The translations under genes and the position numbers were made by a program. Of a stretch of DNA of 46,078 nucleotides, positions 9,077-17,146 are shown in pieces. The stretch spans positions 1 to 46,078 of the forward strand of contig NZ_WVID01000039.1 of the NCBI RefSeq assembly GCF_010091925.1. Direction: 5' to 3'. The notes under the pieces are model-generated. The model saw only the letters and a list, made by a program, of their open reading frames with translations, was not told where the DNA came from and did not search any database. The DNA is from Nostoc sp. B(2019) (GTDB lineage: Bacteria; Cyanobacteriota; Cyanobacteriia; Cyanobacteriales; Nostocaceae). Each line of letters opens with the position of its first letter. Within the stretch, counting starts at the first letter, position 1.

Positions 9077-9099
9077 GAGACGTTGCAATGCAACGTCTC
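9077..9099. repeat. Interspersed inverted repeat GAGACGTTGC-AAT-GCAACGTCTC
   Basis: Perfect 10-bp arms with a 3-nt loop, 49 bp after pnkp. This is a common intergenic hairpin in filamentous cyanobacteria. There is no T-run after it, so I do not call it a terminator. The rest of 9029-9214 contains several HIP1-like sites and no gene. Confidence 0.8.
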
Positions 9100-9214
9100 G
9101 GAGCGAGGTTATTGAGGTGCTATTAATAAACTTCAGGGTTGACGCAATAAGGCAAACGATCGCCTGTAAGTCCAGCGATTAAGTGAGCGATCGCGATCTA
9201 GGAATTAAGTTACA

Positions 9215-10009
9215 TTACCCTAAAGCAATATCTAAAAACATCATGACTACAAAGCCCAACATTACACCGATAGTTCCTTCTTTTTCTAAGCCTTTGCGAT
9301 GAGATTCGGGGATAATTTCATCACTAATCACAAACAACATTGCTCCTGCTGCAAAGGCCATCGCCCAAGGTAAAACAAAATTAGCAACACTCACCACACC
9401 TACACCAATCAAACCGCCAATTGATTCAACTAAACCTGTAAGCAGAGATATCCACACTGCATAGCCTGGTGAATACTTCTCAGATACTAAAGATAATGCC
9501 ACTACTAAACCTTCTGGGATGTTTTGTAAACCAATTCCCAAAGCTACAGGTATACCATCGCTAATGTTGTTATTAGCAAAATTAACTCCTACAGCTAAAC
9601 CTTCCGGGAAGTTGTGAATAGTAATTGCGGCAATAAATAGCCAAATTCGCTGGAGGTTATTACGGCGAACATTTTCTTGTCCTTTAAAGAAATGTTCGTG
9701 AGGTAAAAACCGATGCGCCAGTTGCAAAAAAACTCCGCCTAGCAGCATCCCCGCAACAATAATTAAAGCTGCACTAGCTTGGGATTGACCTTGAGCTGTT
9801 GCTGCTTCTTTTGCTGGCACAATTAGGGAAAATGATGTTGCTGCTAACATCACTCCCCCACCAAACCCCAGCATGATTCCCTGCACTCGCTGTGTGAGAT
9901 TTATTGGTAACAAAACTGGTAAGGCACCGATGACTGTGGCAAGTCCTGCACCTAAACTAGCGTAGGCGTAGCCCGCCGCAGGCATCGCACCGATTACAAG
10001 GCTTTCCAT
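9215..10009 (-). CDS. ZIP-family divalent metal transporter
   Basis: This is an integral inner-membrane protein of 264 residues with about eight hydrophobic segments. The two family signatures are visible: HNFPEG in TM4 (near residue 132) and QNIPEG in TM5 (near 162), the paired His/Glu metal sites of ZIP zinc/iron importers. A His-containing loop (HRFLPHEHFFKG, about 100) separates TM3 and TM4. ZupT-like specificity for zinc is likely but not shown. The N-terminus is odd: residues 8-18 (AMPAAGYAYAS) are encoded by a copy of an interspersed repeat (9960-9988) found also near 44602. The ATG at 10009 is therefore either the true start in a repeat-built extension or upstream of it. Confidence 0.9.
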   Translation of the reverse strand: MESLVIGAMPAAGYAYASLGAGLATVIGALPVLLPINLTQRVQGIMLGFGGGVMLAATSFSLIVPAKEAATAQGQSQASAALIIVAGMLLGGVFLQLAHRFLPHEHFFKGQENVRRNNLQRIWLFIAAITIHNFPEGLAVGVNFANNNISDGIPVALGIGLQNIPEGLVVALSLVSEKYSPGYAVWISLLTGLVESIGGLIGVGVVSVANFVLPWAMAFAAGAMLFVISDEIIPESHRKGLEKEGTIGVMLGFVVMMFLDIALG

Positions 10010-10080
10010 ACCTGGGATTCTTTATCCAATTTTCTAAATAAATCATAGTCGAAATGATTATGATTTGTAACTAACACCAT

Positions 10081-10113
10081 AAAAAAGTCGCAGACATTTT
10101 TCAGCCTGCGACT
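10081..10113 (-). terminator. Rho-independent terminator of the 10173-10829 gene
   Basis: On the minus strand AGTCGCAG (10113-10106) pairs with CTGCGACT (10093-10086) and is followed directly by six T residues. It lies 60 bp after the stop of the membrane protein gene, separating it from the ZIP gene. Confidence 0.85.
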
Positions 10114-10172
10114 GGCAAAAATATATCTTTAGAAGGATGAATTATTGAATCAAACCTAAATATCAAGAGTGA

Positions 10173-10829
10173 TTACCAAATAAATGGAATCAAGCGAACG
10201 CTGGATTGTTGGTACTCGGCATAGTCTGGATACTTAGCGGACATTGATTGGTCTTTTTGAGATATACGTTGGAGATAAGTAAATAAGACTATTGCTGGTA
10301 TTAAATAAGCCCAAGGTGAACCAGCCACTACACTAAAACTTAGATACCGCAACAAATCGCCTAAGTAATTAATATTACGAGAAAATCGCCAGATCCCATC
10401 ACGAATTAGCCCCGCACCGTACTGCTTCGCGGTAAGCTTTTGGACATCAGCGGTGGCATTGATTAGCGTACCAAAAGTATACAGCGGCAGTGCGATGGCA
10501 GCCGTCGTCATCGATAGGGGGACGGGATTGGTAAATGCCAGATATCCCGGTAGGGCATACAAAAACCCAACCAAAAATAATACAAAGACGAACCCACTTA
10601 CTCCTATAGGTTCATTAAATATCTGTCGCCGCTGGGGATAAAACCACTGTTCCAGTAGCCACCAGAGACAATAGCTAATGTGCAGACAAAGATAGATGAC
10701 CTGTCGAAAGTCTTGGATACCAAAGACGACAGCAAAAGCTACTAAGCAGACAATTGTGATAACTTTTGCTGTGTTAATTGCTGTGAGTGCTGTCACCCTA
10801 GTTTTTTCAACGTTGGCAGTGTTTTGCAT
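10173..10829 (-). CDS. DUF1295 / isoprenylcysteine-methyltransferase-like membrane protein
   Basis: A 218-residue protein with about six membrane segments. The C-terminal half has the pattern of the DUF1295/ICMT group: LIRDGIWRFSRNINYLGDLL, a hydrophobic stretch, then YPDYAEYQQSSVRLIPF, where the Arg-x-x-Arg/Asn-x-x-Tyr and Tyr-Pro-x-Tyr positions line the SAM or lipid site in relatives. Substrate unknown. The SDR gene lies 39 bp upstream on the same strand, so the two may be co-transcribed; a lipid or terpenoid modification role is only a guess. Confidence 0.8.
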   Translation of the reverse strand: MQNTANVEKTRVTALTAINTAKVITIVCLVAFAVVFGIQDFRQVIYLCLHISYCLWWLLEQWFYPQRRQIFNEPIGVSGFVFVLFLVGFLYALPGYLAFTNPVPLSMTTAAIALPLYTFGTLINATADVQKLTAKQYGAGLIRDGIWRFSRNINYLGDLLRYLSFSVVAGSPWAYLIPAIVLFTYLQRISQKDQSMSAKYPDYAEYQQSSVRLIPFIW

Positions 10830-10868
10830 GGGTTTAGCAAAGTAATCTTTTTTTAAATATGAGTACTT

Positions 10869-11642
10869 TTATGTTCGTCGATTAACCAAGGTAGCGCTAG
10901 CTTGGTCAACTGGCATAAGTACAACTTCATTGATATTGACATGAGGCGATCGCGTCACGCAAAAAAATATCACATCAGCTACATCATCTGAGGTGAGGGG
11001 AGTAACTCCTTGGTAAACCTTTTTGGCACGTTCAGTATCACCATGAAAGCGCACATCGCTAAATTCTGTCTCTACCATACCTGGGTCAACAGAAGTTACG
11101 CGTACAGGGGTTCCCAATAGGTCTTGTTTTAAGCCTTCAGAAATTGCTCTGACAGCAGCTTTGGTAGCACAGTAGACATTACCACCAGGATAAGTTTGAT
11201 GTCCGGCGATGGAACCTAGATTTACTACATGACCACGACCACGACTTACCATTCCAGGAACAATATGACGGGTGAGATAAAGCAAACCCTTAACGTTAGT
11301 ATCAATCATTTCTTCCCAGTTTTGGAAGCTGCCTTCGTGTAACTTGTCTAAACCACGACTCAGACCAGCGTTGTTAATTAGGATATCGATATCAGACCAA
11401 GCAGGCGGTAGGGTAGAGATAGCAGATTCAACAGCAGCGCGATCGCATACATCTAATTGTAATAAATGAATCTCAATGCTGAACTCGTTTGTGAGTGCAT
11501 CTGCTAACTCTTGCAAACGTGACCACCGCCGCGCCGCCAAAATCAGTTTCGCACCTGCACCCGCGAAGATTCTGGCACAAGCAGCACCAATACCACTACT
11601 TGCACCAGTAATCAAAACTATTTGATTTTGTAGGTTAATCAT
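10869..11642 (-). CDS. Classical short-chain dehydrogenase/reductase (YdfG-like)
   Basis: The protein (257 residues) has a Rossmann nucleotide site TGASSGIG (12-19), NNAG (90-93), the catalytic Asn in TNVKG (near 116), Ser144 in LGSIAG, and Tyr157/Lys161 in YCATK, the complete classical SDR set. Arg residues after beta-2 (AARRWSR, 37-43) suggest NADP(H). The family reduces or oxidises hydroxy groups on small molecules such as 3-hydroxy acids; the substrate cannot be read from sequence. It is followed closely by the DUF1295-like gene. Confidence 0.92.
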   Translation of the reverse strand: MINLQNQIVLITGASSGIGAACARIFAGAGAKLILAARRWSRLQELADALTNEFSIEIHLLQLDVCDRAAVESAISTLPPAWSDIDILINNAGLSRGLDKLHEGSFQNWEEMIDTNVKGLLYLTRHIVPGMVSRGRGHVVNLGSIAGHQTYPGGNVYCATKAAVRAISEGLKQDLLGTPVRVTSVDPGMVETEFSDVRFHGDTERAKKVYQGVTPLTSDDVADVIFFCVTRSPHVNINEVVLMPVDQASATLVNRRT

Positions 11643-12162
11643 TATTAGTCAAAAGTCAAGAGTCCAGTTCCAATTGTCCAATAATTTGGAACTCACGCGA
11701 ATTCACTTTTATCATGTCTAGGGTGAGACTAGGAAGACTGGCAAAGGCTGAAATAAACAGATAAGTAGAAGGGCTTAATTAAATCAGAGCTATTAGTAAG
11801 CGGCTCTAGCCCTTACTAACCTTATATAGAGCGATAAATCGCTCTCTGCGAGACGCTACGCGAACACTACAAACAAAAGTTTTATCTTGCATTTAATTAC
11901 GTCTACCTACTTACATTTTCTTAAAAATGTAATATTTCTTTTTTGTTGACTGTCAGTAAACCAAAAACTTTCTACTGAAATTTTCTTTTAGAAGTTAGCG
12001 TAATTATTCTAATAATCTAAACTTTTATGTCTGAGGTAAATAACTTGAAAAGTGTAAGTTTAAAATTATATCTCATAATCTTTTGATTTCTCCTTACTAG
12101 AATATTCTCGGTAGCCTGTTTCATATATCTGCTTTGTTAAACAATCCGAAGAAAAAGCAGCG
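11643..12162. other. Intergenic region upstream of divergent SDR and AraC-type genes
   Basis: 520 bp without a gene. It holds an 8-bp inverted repeat AGAGCGAT-AA-ATCGCTCT near 11828, directly followed by an interspersed repeat fragment GAGACGCTACGCGAAC (about 11850). The remainder (11870-12150) is AT-rich and probably carries the promoter of the AraC-type gene. I see no ORF with family resemblance. Confidence 0.5.
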
Positions 12163-13062
12163 ATGAAAATGCTCAACAGTAGCCAACAACAAACACTTGC
12201 TAACGGTGAAAATACCTTTTCACAGCTTTTCTCCAAACCACCGATGCTGTCTAGCGGGAGGATAATGTGGAGCGAGATGAGCCTGGAGCAGCACTACCTA
12301 CCATCGGGGGAAACTCCTGAGTATTCTCTCGAACAATTTGCCATCACCATTAATCTTGGTCAGAGTTTGCAGGTGGAGCGAACCCTAGATAGACATCTGC
12401 AAACAGGGTTAATGTTTACGGGTGCTGTAGGGCTTTGTCCAATGTATACTTCCCAAGCAATCCGTTGGGATAGGGATGCCAATGTTCTATTTCTCAATTT
12501 GGAGCATGAATTACTGACTCGCAATGCTATAGAGTTGCTGGATACGGATCAATATGAGATGCTACCGCATCTGATCACCCAAGATGCACTGATTTATCAA
12601 ATTGGACTAGGACTGAAGGCACAACTTAAAACCAATGGTTCAGGTAGCCGTCTTTATGCTGAATCAGCTGCGACGTTTTTAGCTGTTCATCTTTTGCAAA
12701 ACTACTCAAATCGACAATCTTCTATACGGGGATATGCAGGAAGTTTACCGCAACAGCAGCTAAAAAAAGCAGTTGATTATATCCAGGATAATTTAGCACA
12801 GGAAATTTATCTTGATGCGATCGCTAATTATCTTGGTATTAGTCGCTATTACTTTTGTCGATTATTTAAGCAATCTACAAGTCTTAGTCTACACCAGTAT
12901 GTGATTCAACAGCGAGTAGAAAGGGCAAAGCAACTACTGCTACAAGGTAAGATGAGTATTGCCGATATTGCTCAAGCCTGCGGTTTTTCCCATCAAAGCC
13001 ATCTCCATCGCCACTTCAAACGATTAACTGGAGTGACACCTAAAAATTTTCTCAATTTCTAG
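12163..13062 (+). CDS. AraC-family transcriptional regulator
   Basis: A 299-residue protein. The C-terminal 100 residues hold two helix-turn-helix motifs of the AraC/XylS type: LDAIANYLGISRYYFCRLFKQ (first recognition helix) and SIADIAQACGFSHQSHLHRH followed by FKRLTGVTPKNF, the usual family end. The N-terminal 190 residues have no motif I recognise and would be the effector-binding part. AraC activators usually control adjacent genes; the nearest downstream plus-strand gene is the small peptide gene 200 bp away, and the SDR gene is divergent. Confidence 0.92.
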   Translation: MKMLNSSQQQTLANGENTFSQLFSKPPMLSSGRIMWSEMSLEQHYLPSGETPEYSLEQFAITINLGQSLQVERTLDRHLQTGLMFTGAVGLCPMYTSQAIRWDRDANVLFLNLEHELLTRNAIELLDTDQYEMLPHLITQDALIYQIGLGLKAQLKTNGSGSRLYAESAATFLAVHLLQNYSNRQSSIRGYAGSLPQQQLKKAVDYIQDNLAQEIYLDAIANYLGISRYYFCRLFKQSTSLSLHQYVIQQRVERAKQLLLQGKMSIADIAQACGFSHQSHLHRHFKRLTGVTPKNFLNF

Positions 13063-13265
13063 CAAGATTGGGCAAAAACTGCACAAATGTGCAAGACATT
13101 TAACTTACTGCTTGTCACAATTAATAAGTTATTTTGGGAGGCTAGGCTTTCTCTACAGGTTACTGATAGGGAGACTCTTACCAAGTCACCATAATTAGAT
13201 TGCATAGCAATCAAACTGAAAAACCTTTTGTCAAAAACACAATTGAAATAGGAGTTAATTAACAA

Positions 13266-13478
13266 ATGGCTAGTGTTAAAATTTGTGATTTACCTGTTGA
13301 TTCTGAAACTTGGTTTACAGAACTTTCAGAGGATGAACAAGAAAAAGTGTCTGGAGGAAGCATCCCGCAAGGAGTACCATGTACAGATGTGCCACCTGGT
13401 CATTGGGGTGCTCCATGTGTTGGACGTGGCGGTGGTTCAGGTATCAAGGTGTTTGTATGGCACACACAAATTGCCTGA
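13266..13478 (+). CDS. Small double-glycine-leader peptide, putative RiPP/bacteriocin precursor
   Basis: A 70-residue peptide. Residues 1-31 look like a leader of the double-glycine type (TELSEDEQEKVSGG), as cut by C39-peptidase transporters. The core (32-70) starts SIPQGVPC, has two Cys (39 and 51), a Gly-rich GRGGGSG stretch and ends KVFVWHTQIA. An AGGAG ribosome site lies about 10 nt before the ATG. It follows the AraC-type gene in the same direction. No modification enzyme, C39 transporter or second precursor is in the window, so maturation would depend on genes elsewhere. A second frame (13273-13656) overlaps it, but the leader motif supports this one. Confidence 0.7.
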   Translation: MASVKICDLPVDSETWFTELSEDEQEKVSGGSIPQGVPCTDVPPGHWGAPCVGRGGGSGIKVFVWHTQIA

Positions 13479-13811
13479 CTACTTCTTAAAATCGCCCGTC
13501 TACTTCAAAAGCGAAAGCAGGAATAGCGCCGCTTATGGTGCATATTTCAGTTTTCAGGGGGAATTTTTTGGTAAGGGCGATCGCATCTATAATCCAGATG
13601 TTGCAAAAGATTGGGAAGGGCAAACATTACGAAAAGGAGAGGGAGTAAGGATGTAGATAATGGAATAATTCAGTCATTATTGCCCCTTATCCCCTCCAGA
13701 GGGCCCCAAGTTCCCCATTCACGCGTAAAGCGTCTTCTGCCAATAAGCAAGCTAGCTACGCGGTAGAGCGTCCCGTACCCCTACAGAGAAGTAAAGAGAA
13801 GCTCTAAATAA
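13479..13811. other. Intergenic region with repeat fragments
   Basis: Contains a HIP1 site (about 13579) and an interspersed module around 13722-13786 with CACGCGTAAAGCGTCTTCTG and TAGCTACGCGGTAGAGCGTC, related to the GACGCTACGCG repeats elsewhere. An open frame through 13480-13656 continues from an overlapping frame of the peptide gene and resembles nothing I know. Confidence 0.5.
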
Positions 13812-14669
13812 CTACTTTTTCACTACTTGCAAGCGTTGAGTTACCATCGTTAGACCGTCGCCTCGGAGAACCACCGCAGAAACCCATTGGCTACCAGGGG
13901 TAGATGGTGCTTGTCCCACTTTAAAAAGTCCGCCAGATGTAAGTAATTCTAAGTTTACAGTTGTGGGGTTGAGATATTTATTTGGTTGGATAGGTTCTTC
14001 CAGAGCTGTTCCGAGGAGAAAATCCTCACCCAGCGGCTCTTGGACGATCGCATCAAAACTATACTTCTGGCCGACTCTCACTTGCTGAGGTAATTTAAAA
14101 TCAATTTGGGGTGGCTTGCTACCAGAGGTTAGTAGGGTGCGTTCTGCCAAAATGTCTTGGCGGACAATTTTTGCATTTGTAAGGCGCTGACGCGATGTAA
14201 TTGAGGCATTGAGAGCCATATTATTATTGTTGGCAGAGGGTAAGCCAGTGATATTAGTTACTGTTTCAGCGACGATCGCATTGCCTTCAGATTTCCAAGA
14301 GCGTAGCTGTGTGCTGTATCGTAAATTTGGATATCTTTGCCAGAGTGAAGTTAAAGCTTTTTCCAAAGTTTGGCGATTTAATCCATCCCCATGAATGAAA
14401 TTAGTACCGTAGAATTGCATCACCCCTTTGACATCGCCTTTACTGGCGGCTGCATCAACTTGTGTCAACAAGTTTCTCAGTTCTGCGGGTGCATTTTGAG
14501 AGGTATTACGTTGAGCAAGTTCCCCAGATTTAAGTAATTGTTGTGGTGTATTAGCTTGAGCGCGTTGCCAACTACTGCTTAAACCAAGTGTCAGTAGGAA
14601 CAAAATCAGCCAGATGCTCACGGAAAATCTTGGTTGGCGTCTCACTAATAAGGCAATAATGTTATTCAT
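13812..14669 (-). CDS. Exported or membrane-anchored NTF2-like protein
   Basis: A 285-residue protein. Residues 15-40 (FSVSIWLILFLLTLGLSSSW, then QRAQA-N) are an N-terminal signal or anchor with a plausible AxA cleavage site. Residues 62-150 (VDAAASKGDVKGVMQFYG, FIHGDGLNRQTLEKAL) fit an NTF2/SnoaL-type fold often found in small sensor or binding domains. The C-terminal 100 residues are beta-rich with no named motif. Divergent from murG by 84 bp. No enzymatic residues can be assigned; function unknown. Confidence 0.75.
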   Translation of the reverse strand: MNNIIALLVRRQPRFSVSIWLILFLLTLGLSSSWQRAQANTPQQLLKSGELAQRNTSQNAPAELRNLLTQVDAAASKGDVKGVMQFYGTNFIHGDGLNRQTLEKALTSLWQRYPNLRYSTQLRSWKSEGNAIVAETVTNITGLPSANNNNMALNASITSRQRLTNAKIVRQDILAERTLLTSGSKPPQIDFKLPQQVRVGQKYSFDAIVQEPLGEDFLLGTALEEPIQPNKYLNPTTVNLELLTSGGLFKVGQAPSTPGSQWVSAVVLRGDGLTMVTQRLQVVKK

Positions 14670-14753
14670 TGGTAAGAGTTTACTGATTTGAGTAGAGAAG
14701 GTAGGGAAATTGTTTTATCTTAGTTAAGCTAGGCGCTAAACGGTAGAGGTTTG

Positions 14754-15833
14754 ATGGCAAACGCACCGATAAAATTACTAATAGCTGCCAGTGGGACTGG
14801 TGGACACTTATTTCCAGCGATCGCACTGGCCGAAAAACTGCCAGATTATGAAATCGAATGGCTAGGCGTACCCAATCGCCTAGAAACTCAACTTGTCCCC
14901 AAACAGTATCTTTTGCATACTATTGCAGTTGAAGGGTTTCAGCAAGGGTTTGGACTCTCCTCTCTCCGCATCTTGGGTAAACTCGTCAGTTCGATTCTGG
15001 AAGTTAGGCGAATTCTCAAACAGGGAAATTTTCAAGGGGTGTTTACCACAGGGGGTTATATTGCAGGGCCAGCCGTCATTGCGGCGCGTTCCCTCGGTTT
15101 ACCTGTGGTTTTCCACGAATCTAATGCTTTACCAGGTAAAGTGACTTGCTTTTTTGGCCCTTGGTGCAGTGCGGTAGCTTTGGGATTTGCAGAAGCTACT
15201 AAGTATTTACCTCGTGCCAAAAATGTCTGCGTAGGTACTCCCGTGCGCTCGCAATTCTTAGATGAAGGATTTAATACACCACTGGATTTAGCCATTCCTG
15301 ATGCTGCTCCCTTGATTGTCGTCTTTGGTGGTAGTCAAGGTGCGGTTGCTGTGAATAAATTAGTGCGCCAATCAGCTCAAGCTTGGTTTGATGCTGGTGC
15401 GTATGTAGTGCATTTAACTGGCGATCGCGATCCCGAAGCAAATAATCTAAAGCATCCGCAGTATATAGAGTTGCCCTTTTACGACAACATGGCGGCTTTA
15501 TTGCGGCGAGCTTCTTTAGCAATTAGTCGTTCTGGTGCGGGTAGCTTAACAGAATTAGCGGTGTGTGGAACGCCAGCGATTTTGATTCCTTACCCCTTTG
15601 CTGCGGAAGACCATCAATCCTACAATGCGGACATATTTACAAAAGCTGGTGCGGCGTTAACGTTTAAGCAATCGGAGTTGACAGCTGAGATATTGGAAAC
15701 TCAGGTGTTGAATTTGTTGCGATCGCCAGCTGAGTTGGCAAAAATGGCAGAGAAAGCAAAGGCGATCGCTGTTCCCGATAGTGCTGAGAAATTGGCGTCT
15801 CTGGTGCGTGAGATAGTTGAGCTAAATTTTTAA
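14754..15833 (+). CDS. murG: MurG, UDP-GlcNAc:lipid I N-acetylglucosaminyltransferase
   Basis: MurG adds GlcNAc to lipid I on the inner face of the membrane to make lipid II, the last intracellular step of peptidoglycan synthesis. The glycine-rich motif AASGTGGHLFPA is at the N-terminus. GGYIAGPAV, FHESNALPGK, VVFGGSQGA, ISRSGAGSLTEL and FAAEDHQSYNA appear in the family order, covering the donor-binding C-terminal domain. Length (359 residues) is normal. I prefer the ATG at 14754 to the TTG one codon before it. A short membrane protein gene follows after 19 bp. Confidence 0.96.
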   Translation: MANAPIKLLIAASGTGGHLFPAIALAEKLPDYEIEWLGVPNRLETQLVPKQYLLHTIAVEGFQQGFGLSSLRILGKLVSSILEVRRILKQGNFQGVFTTGGYIAGPAVIAARSLGLPVVFHESNALPGKVTCFFGPWCSAVALGFAEATKYLPRAKNVCVGTPVRSQFLDEGFNTPLDLAIPDAAPLIVVFGGSQGAVAVNKLVRQSAQAWFDAGAYVVHLTGDRDPEANNLKHPQYIELPFYDNMAALLRRASLAISRSGAGSLTELAVCGTPAILIPYPFAAEDHQSYNADIFTKAGAALTFKQSELTAEILETQVLNLLRSPAELAKMAEKAKAIAVPDSAEKLASLVREIVELNF

Positions 15834-15852
15834 CTGCAACTTGGTATCAGTA

Positions 15853-16302
15853 ATGACTAAAAAAGCTACTGTATCTCGACTAGCCCTAGGATTTGTTGCA
15901 GGCTTTATTTCCGTTTTGGTGTTTCACCAGGGCATGTTGGCGCTGCTCCATGCAGTGAACTTCGTGTCTCGCTCTCCTTATTCAATTACACCCACACAGC
16001 CGTTTGGAATTCCCCAAATTTTGTCAAGTGCCTTGTGGGGAGGAATCTGGGGTCTAATCTGGGCAACAATTGCGCCTCGTTTTTGGCAAGATAAAAGCTA
16101 CTGGTTAACAGCACTAGTGTTTGGTGCAATCGCCCCGACGCTACTCGCTTGGTTTGTAGTCGCGCCGCTTAAAGGTCAACCCATCGCCGGAGGTTGGAAG
16201 CTTGCTGTTATAGTCACAGGTTTATTGGTGAATGGTGCTTGGGGTGTGGGAACCGCGGGATTGTTAAAATTGTTCTCTAAAAGGCAATTGTTCAGCAATT
16301 AG
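15853..16302 (+). CDS. Small multi-pass membrane protein, function unknown
   Basis: About 149 residues with four hydrophobic segments (near 8-28, 55-73, 85-108 and 122-142). No motif gives a function. I start it at the ATG at 15853 (MTKKATVSR), since the upstream in-frame TTG at 15841 adds four residues only. It lies 19 bp after murG on the same strand and may share its transcript. Confidence 0.7.
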   Translation: MTKKATVSRLALGFVAGFISVLVFHQGMLALLHAVNFVSRSPYSITPTQPFGIPQILSSALWGGIWGLIWATIAPRFWQDKSYWLTALVFGAIAPTLLAWFVVAPLKGQPIAGGWKLAVIVTGLLVNGAWGVGTAGLLKLFSKRQLFSN

Positions 16303-16315
16303 ATACAAGTATCAC

Positions 16316-17146
16316 TTATACTGCTTCTTCTGCTTTTGAGTCAGTGGTAATAGTGCGGACGCTGGCACAATGGTATCCTTGTCCATTAAATTCAAGATAA
16401 TTGAGGTTTATTTCTACTTTGATAGCTCGACTATCTTGAGTTTGGTGAATAGATTCAAATGTGAGAGCGCCTTTGTGTTTAAGTTCTTGCCATTGTGAGC
16501 ACCAATTAACCGCCGGAAAATTTGGATCGATATTGTGAACAGTCATAGTCAGCAGTTGTTCGCGTGAATAGCCGAGAGTTTTACAAGCTGCTTCATTCGC
16601 ATAAACAATTTGAGCATCTGAATTAATAAAAAATATCGAGTCTTTAAACCTATCTAAATAAAACTGGCTAAGTCGTAGTGCTAATTCTGCTTTTTGGCGA
16701 TCGCAAATTTCCTTTTGCAATCGGATATTTTGCTCGGTGAGTTGCTTTTGCAGCCTCCGAATAGTTAGGTTATTCTCTACACGAGCAAAAACCTCTTCTT
16801 CACTAAACGGTTTGGTGATATAGTCTACGCCCCCAACGGCAAAGGCTTTAACTTTGTCGAGTACCTCATCTAGAGCGCTAATAAAAATCACCGGAATATC
16901 ACGGGTTTTATCCGAAGCTTTGAGATGTTGACAGACTTCATACCCATTCATCTCTGGCATCATGATATCGAGCAAAATCAGATCGGGCGGGGCTGCTTGC
17001 GCTGTCTTCAAAGCTGTTTGCCCGTTGATCACTCTGCGAATTTCATACCCCATCTGAGTGAGCATGGCTGATAAAAGTCGCAAATTATCAGGTATATCGT
17101 CAACAACTAGAATATTTGCTTTAAATGACCGAAGATGATTATCCAT
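16316..17146 (-). CDS. Response-regulator receiver with PAS domain, no output domain
   Basis: A 276-residue protein. The receiver domain (about 10-130) has acidic VVDD (14-17), phospho-acceptor D60 in LILLDIMMPEMNG and Lys in ITKPF. A short coiled linker (RLQKQLTEQNIRLQKEI) leads to a PAS domain (about 165-265: YANEAACKTLGYSREQLL). The protein ends TTDSKAEEAV, exactly where family members continue into a histidine kinase or cyclase, so it is either a stand-alone signalling adaptor or a shortened gene. Its start overlaps the end of the hybrid kinase gene by 8 bp, which implies translational coupling. Confidence 0.88.
   Translation of the reverse strand: MDNHLRSFKANILVVDDIPDNLRLLSAMLTQMGYEIRRVINGQTALKTAQAAPPDLILLDIMMPEMNGYEVCQHLKASDKTRDIPVIFISALDEVLDKVKAFAVGGVDYITKPFSEEEVFARVENNLTIRRLQKQLTEQNIRLQKEICDRQKAELALRLSQFYLDRFKDSIFFINSDAQIVYANEAACKTLGYSREQLLTMTVHNIDPNFPAVNWCSQWQELKHKGALTFESIHQTQDSRAIKVEINLNYLEFNGQGYHCASVRTITTDSKAEEAV

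Noticed and set aside
13273-13656. 127-residue frame overlapping the small peptide gene
   Set aside because: The other frame has a clear double-glycine leader and ribosome site; this one lacks both and runs into repeat DNA.
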